From contig NZ_JBLWIS010000004.1 of the NCBI RefSeq assembly GCF_048381675.1, forward strand, positions 219,456 through 283,455: a DNA stretch of 64,000 nucleotides. Reading direction: 5' to 3'. Origin of the DNA: Advenella sp048381675 (lineage in GTDB: Bacteria; Pseudomonadota; Gammaproteobacteria; Burkholderiales; Burkholderiaceae_B). The position numbers and the translations under genes were made by a program. The notes beneath the pieces are model-generated. The model was given only the letters and a program-made list of their open reading frames with translations. It did no database searches and was not told where the DNA came from. Positions 60,859-64,000 of the stretch are shown here, piece by piece (position 1 is the stretch's first letter; the number at the start of each line of letters is the position of its first letter).

Positions 60859-63102
60859 ATGAAAAAAAAGGCTATCAACCAACAGCGGGGCTCTGTCATC
60901 CTGCCGTTTGTTGTTTCCTTGCTGGTCGGGTTGATTCTGTTGGGCGGTGTTCAGATTGGCTATTACTTCTTCATGAAGCGGGAGTTGCAGAATACGGTGG
61001 ATTTGGCAGTGCTGAGTGGGGTGCAGTTGTTAAGCAATGCACAAGCTGAAAGTGCTGGGTGCAAGGATGTCGATTCCGCCGTGCGGGCAAGTGCTAAAGA
61101 AAATTTTAAAAGGCACGGATTAAAAGAGTGGGAAGACAATATAACAATGACGGTAGAGTGCGGCAATTGGCAACATAACTTGCCTGCACCCAGACATTTT
61201 GAAAAGGCCGTTGTTAATGGAAGATTTAACGCAATTCACGCGATCATAAAATACGATGCATTACCCTACATGCCGTTTTCCTCGTCAGCAGTTATTGCTG
61301 TAGAAGCCATAGCAAAAAGCAGTACACCAGTTGCAGCATTTCAATTGGGTTCGCAATTGCTACGGTTTGATAACAGTGCGCTATTGGGTGGTTTGTTGGG
61401 GTTGGTCGGTCTTAATGTAGATAACCTGACTTTACTGGATTCAGAGGGTTTGGCAAATACCAAAATTACACCAGCAGGATTACTGGATTTGTTGGGCGTG
61501 GATTTAGGGATTGGGGGATTGGGAGCCCTTACCCCTAATGGAGTGGCCGATATAGACAATATTACCCTGTTGAATTTGTTGGATGCATCAGTAAATGCAG
61601 TGACAGATTCGGTTTTGGGTGTTCAGCTGAATGCTTTAAGGGCAAAGTTATTGGATTTGAATCTTGGTAACATAAAAATCCCGATTGGTAGTGCAGACAA
61701 TCAACCTGGTTTATTTGCATTTCTGGGAATAGGTAAAGATGATCCGTTGGAGGCTGCTCTTGATGTCCAACTGGGTCTGGGGGATATCCTGAAAACGGCG
61801 ATTGCGATTGGTGCCAATGGGCATGCACTTGAGGTGCCAGGGTTGAATGTATTGGGGCTTGCAAAGGCAAAGTTATCTATTGTGGAGCCACCTGTGATTG
61901 CCATAGGCCCGGTTGGTACAACCGGACATAGCGCTCAGATTCGTTTATGGCTTGATATTGATACAGATAAATTGCTGGGTGGTTTGTTGAAACCTCTGGT
62001 TAGCAATATCTTGGGAACCCGTATTCATTTACCCATTTCATTGGATATCGTTTCTGGGACAGGAAAGTTGGAAAAACTGCAATGCTTCAGAAATCCGCCT
62101 GCCATGGATATATCTGTGACATCACGGATTTTGAATGTATGTGTTGGAAAAATGGATGAAAATTCAATTATGTCTGACAAGCGTGGATGCGAGGAGGGGT
62201 TACAGGAAGAACTGTTGATTAAATTGTTACATGCCCCTGTTTTATCGGGTAAATTGCATATTCCTGCCTTGGAATATCCAGAGTTGGTTAAAAATTTGGA
62301 AGTGGGTCAGACTGTATCTACCAAGCCAAATTCATTGCAATTGGGTGATACGGTAGATAATGTGGTAACAGGATTGCTTAATCTGTTGAGTGGTCTTTTT
62401 AGGCCTCCAGCAACGATGGATGGCTGGGAGGGTACATATACTGAGAATCCGTCTCTTATACCGGATCTTGTAGAGTCTTATCTGGAAAAAAGTAAAGATA
62501 ATGCTGGGTTTTATAATGTCGAGAATGTAACTGACTTGGTATTGAATGGAAGTGGAAGTCCTAGTGAAACTGGCTATATGCCTGCTTTGTTAAAGGTAAA
62601 TTTTACTTTTGATAATGCTATCCCTTATTCATGTGTTTTGAAAGCGTGTCCAGCATCTACCTGGAAAACAGGCACGTTTAAGGAAGCATTTCATGCATAT
62701 ACCAGCATCCCGTACGGAGTACTCGAGATTGTGGGTGCTGTGCCATGGATAGGCAATAATTTTCAGAATTGTGCGGGGTTGTTAAGTTCTCTGTTAGGCT
62801 GGAATAGTTGTGTTAAACATAATCTTACTGAACTGTTTAAGCAACATCAGAACGAGGTTTTGACGGTTGATCCGAACAGTGCGGAAATTCAGTCAATCCT
62901 TAACCAAAGCTCAAATGAGGTGAGTTGTAATGGTGCTTTGTGTATTTTGTTAAAACCGGTTTTGAACTTGTTGAAACCCATTCTGAATGGTGTTGGATTG
63001 GTATTAACCTCATTGCTTGATGATGTGCTTGGGCTTGAGTTGGGTCGTACTGATGTGACAGCATTGGCTATTGAATGCGATCCCGCCCAGCTGGTTTATT
63101 AA
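60859..63102 (+). CDS. TadG-related giant protein, paralog 2
   Basis: A 747-residue paralog of the preceding gene: same N-terminal transmembrane segment (ILPFVVSLLVGLILLGGVQIGYYFFM), the LTLLDSEGLA and KITPAGLLDLLG blocks, the central ARLWLDID-type stretch (IRLWLDIDTDKLLGGLL), matching cysteines and the same final residues LGLELGRTDV...IECDPAQLVY. Positions of Cys pairs are kept. It lacks a vWA metal site. Tandem duplication followed by divergence is clear. Confidence 0.72.
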   Translation: MKKKAINQQRGSVILPFVVSLLVGLILLGGVQIGYYFFMKRELQNTVDLAVLSGVQLLSNAQAESAGCKDVDSAVRASAKENFKRHGLKEWEDNITMTVECGNWQHNLPAPRHFEKAVVNGRFNAIHAIIKYDALPYMPFSSSAVIAVEAIAKSSTPVAAFQLGSQLLRFDNSALLGGLLGLVGLNVDNLTLLDSEGLANTKITPAGLLDLLGVDLGIGGLGALTPNGVADIDNITLLNLLDASVNAVTDSVLGVQLNALRAKLLDLNLGNIKIPIGSADNQPGLFAFLGIGKDDPLEAALDVQLGLGDILKTAIAIGANGHALEVPGLNVLGLAKAKLSIVEPPVIAIGPVGTTGHSAQIRLWLDIDTDKLLGGLLKPLVSNILGTRIHLPISLDIVSGTGKLEKLQCFRNPPAMDISVTSRILNVCVGKMDENSIMSDKRGCEEGLQEELLIKLLHAPVLSGKLHIPALEYPELVKNLEVGQTVSTKPNSLQLGDTVDNVVTGLLNLLSGLFRPPATMDGWEGTYTENPSLIPDLVESYLEKSKDNAGFYNVENVTDLVLNGSGSPSETGYMPALLKVNFTFDNAIPYSCVLKACPASTWKTGTFKEAFHAYTSIPYGVLEIVGAVPWIGNNFQNCAGLLSSLLGWNSCVKHNLTELFKQHQNEVLTVDPNSAEIQSILNQSSNEVSCNGALCILLKPVLNLLKPILNGVGLVLTSLLDDVLGLELGRTDVTALAIECDPAQLVY

Positions 63103-63299
63103 CAAGCAATAAAATGCCTCGTTAACCCAGTTTTAACGACTTCAAGGTCAGTTTAAACTTACTGGTATGCTTATATTTAATCAATGTAGGCCAATTTGAA
63201 TGCTTGTTTTTGCACTTTAGTCGGCTGACATGCTGAATATTGTTTCTTCTGGTGGTTTGCCACATTGCTTAATTGAATAGGATTTGCTTAAAGGTCGTT

Positions 63300-63521
63300 T
63301 TGAAATCTGAAATCGTATTGTTGCCAGGATTTTTAAAGCGCTTGGGTATATTGAGCAATAGGGAAGCGATATTTGGCGTTAAGGATACGCTGGTTGCACC
63401 TTATGAGCGTGTGGAAAACGGTCAAACCATTTGGCAGTCGTCTTTTGATTTTGTCCTAACCCCACTTGATGTGAAAGCAGCTTGCGTACAGGGCAAAAAA
63501 AAGCAGATGGTTGAGGTGTAA
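63300..63521 (+). CDS. Hypothetical short protein after the tad locus
   Basis: About 74 residues beginning KSEIVLLPGFLKRLG if the TTG at 63300 is used; an upstream TTG at 63273 is also possible. Both lack a convincing ribosome site, though AAAGG precedes the 63300 start. The protein is soluble with no recognised family. It may be a chance frame. Confidence 0.35.
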   Translation: MKSEIVLLPGFLKRLGILSNREAIFGVKDTLVAPYERVENGQTIWQSSFDFVLTPLDVKAACVQGKKKQMVEV

Positions 63522-63575
63522 GTGATTTAAGCCTGGGGCAGTTCACTTTTGCGTGGGAGTGGACATTGGGTTCGG

Positions 63576-63995
63576 TTAAGAAATTTTCTTATTTGATACA
63601 TCCCAAGAGTCTTTAAAGTAAATCATTGAAAAATATCCAAGAGGAATGCTTAATACGAGCGATTTTAAAAAATCCATGATGATTGGTTTAGTAAAGTCTC
63701 CCATATTGGGTATGTTTAAATTGCTTATATAGATCCAGTTAAGAACTGGGGGACTTGTTAATATAAAAAACCATATTCCCCAATGCTTTACAAATTTCCT
63801 GATAATAAAATACATGGGGGTAACTTCTTCATTATTGTTTTTTCTAATTCTATGATGGGAGCTTCGCTTAAAAACGGAAACAATAAAACAGATCCATAGA
63901 AGAGGTGTCAATGGCTGTAGGTGAAAAAGAATGATGAGATTCGTTGCAAGAATCAAAAAACCTATGGGTGAATAGTAAAGATGGGCCCCAAACAT
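63576..63995 (-). CDS. Hypothetical membrane protein at the right edge
   Basis: A 139-residue AT-rich gene with three likely membrane segments (about 8-30, 66-90 with FVKHWGIWFFILTSPPVLNW, and 110-130). It starts MFGAHLYYSPIG near the right edge, but an earlier start beyond the window cannot be excluded. AT-richness matches the 41-44 kb genes rather than the tad genes. No family is recognised. Confidence 0.45.
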   Translation of the reverse strand: MFGAHLYYSPIGFLILATNLIILFHLQPLTPLLWICFIVSVFKRSSHHRIRKNNNEEVTPMYFIIRKFVKHWGIWFFILTSPPVLNWIYISNLNIPNMGDFTKPIIMDFLKSLVLSIPLGYFSMIYFKDSWDVSNKKIS

Positions 63996-64000
63996 TAATT

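Overview
The window looks like chromosome from a betaproteobacterium, most likely Alcaligenaceae or a close relative. The evidence is two tripartite-tricarboxylate (Bug/TctC) binding proteins without membrane partners, a tcuAB tricarballylate module, a smg-gluQ pair and a betaproteobacterial-type tad locus. Base composition is moderate across most of the window, with a clearly AT-richer stretch at about 40.9-44.0 kb and at the right edge. The taxonomic placement is an inference from gene content.

Region 1 (0-13 kb) is mostly housekeeping: a SET-domain gene cut by the left edge, panB, a lone acetolactate synthase large subunit, a Tat-type sulfide:quinone oxidoreductase with a small membrane protein, a methyltransferase, hemN, topB with a histone-like tail, and one long ORF that joins DUF2157, DUF4401 and GDYXXLXY-type segments. 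Region 2 (13-18 kb) is a tricarballylate-type catabolic module: a Bug protein, a divergent GntR/FCD regulator and tcuAB, with a shared palindromic motif upstream of the Bug gene and tcuA. Region 3 (17.6-29.7 kb) holds gluQ, smg, argD, tRNA-Thr(CGT), a DJ-1/PfpI protein, a Tat-exported beta carbonic anhydrase, DUF924, and an XRE-nspC-carboxynorspermidine synthase group (alternative spermidine route), followed by a ferritin-like protein and a TTC38-like TPR protein. Region 4 (29.7-37.1 kb) is a catabolic cluster of unknown substrate (VOC, FAH, Bug, SDR, MFS, M20 amidohydrolase) with a divergent IclR regulator, bracketed by two copies of an interspersed palindromic repeat.

Region 5 (37.1-46.8 kb) is the most unusual. 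Four adjacent genes resemble the mycobacterial route to polyprenyl-phospho-D-arabinofuranose (UbiA-type phosphoribosyltransferase, HAD phosphatase, DprE1-like oxidase, DprE2-like reductase). Beside them lie three polytopic GT-C type glycosyltransferase-like proteins (AftB-like, PMT-like, STT3-like) and a GT2 enzyme. Region 6 (47.1-63.1 kb) is a full Tad/Flp pilus locus: flp, tadV, two tadE-like genes, rcpC, rcpA, tadZ, tadA, tadB, tadC, a tadD lipoprotein carrying sixteen 13-residue coiled-coil repeats, a DUF3613 gene, and two very long tandem TadG-related paralogs. Two hairpins after flp probably hold downstream expression below that of the pilin. The closeness of an arabinofuranose-donor and glycosyltransferase cluster to a pilus locus suggests, but does not prove, that pili or other surface proteins are arabinosylated.
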